Assembly: GCF_003855155.1 (NCBI RefSeq)
Contig: NZ_CP034073.1
Location: 2,914,001 to 2,978,000, forward strand
DNA: 64,000 bases
Reading direction: 5' to 3'
Source of the DNA: Shewanella psychromarinicola
GTDB taxonomy: Bacteria > Pseudomonadota > Gammaproteobacteria > Enterobacterales > Shewanellaceae
The translations under genes and the position numbers were made by a program. Each line of letters begins with the position of its first letter. The stretch's first letter is position 1. The notes beneath the pieces are model-generated. The model was not told where the DNA came from and ran no database searches. It was given only the letters and a program-made list of their open reading frames with translations. Shown piece by piece: positions 63,435-64,000 of this stretch.

Positions 63435-64000
63435 TTACTCTACTAGTGCCTGAGTGATCCAAGGTAACATCCACTGCGTAATCATCGGTTGAGCCTGTTC
63501 ATTAGGATGAATGCCGTCGCGTTGCATTAATGTTTTATCGATGGCGATATCTTGCATAAAAAACGGTATCAGCTTAATCGCGTATTCTTCGGCTAATTGA
63601 TGGTAAGTCTGAGTAAAAGAGCTGGTATATCGGGGACCGTAATTGGGTGGCACCATGATTTCAGTCAGTAAGACTTTGGCGCCATGTTGCTGGGATAGGT
63701 TAATGATTTTTGTAAGATTTGATTTCAATTTATCGGGTGGAAAACCACGCAGGCCATCATTGCCTCCTAACGCAATTATAATTAGATCGGGTTGGCTTGA
63801 CCTCAGTAAACTCGGGAGTCTACGTAATCCACCCGCGGTGGTTTCACCACTCACCGAACCGTTAATAATGTGGGCGTTTGGCAGTTCATCACGGAGTAAT
63901 TGTACCCAGCCTTGGTTTTCTGCCATACCATAGCCTGCACTTAAACTATCACCTAATATCAGAATCGTGGCAGCATAGGTTGGTGCGCACATCATTATCA
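63435..64000 (-). CDS. tesA: TesA-like arylesterase / lysophospholipase, 5' end cut by the window edge
   Basis: About 188 residues are visible and the frame runs off the right edge. An SGNH hydrolase: block I GDSLSAGYG with the catalytic Ser, GSVSGETTAGG (block II), GGNDGLRG (block III) and DGIHPN with the catalytic Asp and His (block V). The E. coli relative (TesA) is a periplasmic thioesterase, lysophospholipase and protease I. The residues before the domain (MMCAPTYAA) look like the end of a signal peptide, with the rest beyond base 64000. In E. coli tesA is divergent from an ABC transporter ATPase gene; that neighbour would be outside the window. Confidence 0.9.
   Translation of the reverse strand, partial: IMMCAPTYAATILILGDSLSAGYGMAENQGWVQLLRDELPNAHIINGSVSGETTAGGLRRLPSLLRSSQPDLIIIALGGNDGLRGFPPDKLKSNLTKIINLSQQHGAKVLLTEIMVPPNYGPRYTSSFTQTYHQLAEEYAIKLIPFFMQDIAIDKTLMQRDGIHPNEQAQPMITQWMLPWITQALVE

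Noticed and set aside
1..64000. CRISPR array or insertion sequence
   Set aside because: No series of regularly spaced repeats and no transposase-like reading frame was found on either strand.

Overview
The window reads as a chromosome segment of a gamma-proteobacterium of the genus Shewanella, or a very close relative. The case rests on gene content and order: feoAB, glnS, yohC-like, miaE, lpxH-ppiB, cysS, then folD, tRNAs, tig-clpP-clpX-lon-hupB-ppiD, fabV, sapABCDF, pspF/pspABC-ycjX-ycjF, comEA-like, yciK-like, a VolA-type lipase and sohB. The sequence is AT-rich and intergenic T-tracts are common, which fits a cool-water species, but I cannot name the species. I saw no insertion sequence, phage, integron or CRISPR array.

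Layout. 1-12540 is housekeeping: a DUF885 lipoprotein, small parvulin, GNAT enzyme, ferrous iron uptake (feoAB), glnS, a YohC-like membrane protein, miaE, lpxH, ppiB and cysS. 12573-32355 is a ~20 kb accessory island placed between cysS and folD. 32419-42816 is folD, a tRNA-Pro/Arg/His operon and the protein quality-control block (trigger factor, ClpP, ClpX, Lon, HU-beta, PpiD). 42892-64000 holds a pentapeptide-repeat protein next to an AraC/GyrI-like regulator, fabV, the sap transporter, the phage-shock-protein regulon, ycjX/ycjF, a ComEA-like protein, a short-chain dehydrogenase, a VolA-like lipase, sohB, a conserved Shewanella-type protein and the edge of a TesA-like esterase.

The island is the most interesting part. 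It encodes a Wzx/Wzy-type polysaccharide pathway: Wza-like export lipoprotein, a polysaccharide co-polymerase without kinase domain, a Wzy-like polymerase, a Wzx-like flippase, a GT2 glycosyltransferase, and a protein fusing a degenerate sugar-phosphate transferase, a WecG/TagA glycosyltransferase and an intact sugar-phosphate transferase. With these sit a glycerol-3-phosphate cytidylyltransferase (TagD) and a CDP-glycerol glycerophosphotransferase, so the polymer probably carries glycerol phosphate, as teichoic acids do. Control genes are built in: a STAS protein (SypA-like), a HATPase kinase and a REC-PP2C phosphatase (together a split SypE), a large hybrid histidine kinase, and a sigma-54 response regulator of the LuxO/SypG type.

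Reading the non-coding DNA links these parts. Four island operons each start with a sigma-54 -24/-12 element (minus strand: 17732-17747, 20281-20296, 25093-25108, 27147-27162), and each has, roughly 50-85 bp further upstream, a perfect palindrome TTGCAnnnTGCAA plus a weaker second copy. This motif resembles the LuxO operator as I remember it. The simplest model is that the hybrid kinase phosphorylates the sigma-54 regulator, which switches on all four operons, while the STAS/kinase/phosphatase partner switch adds post-transcriptional control. This is inference from sequence and needs experimental proof.
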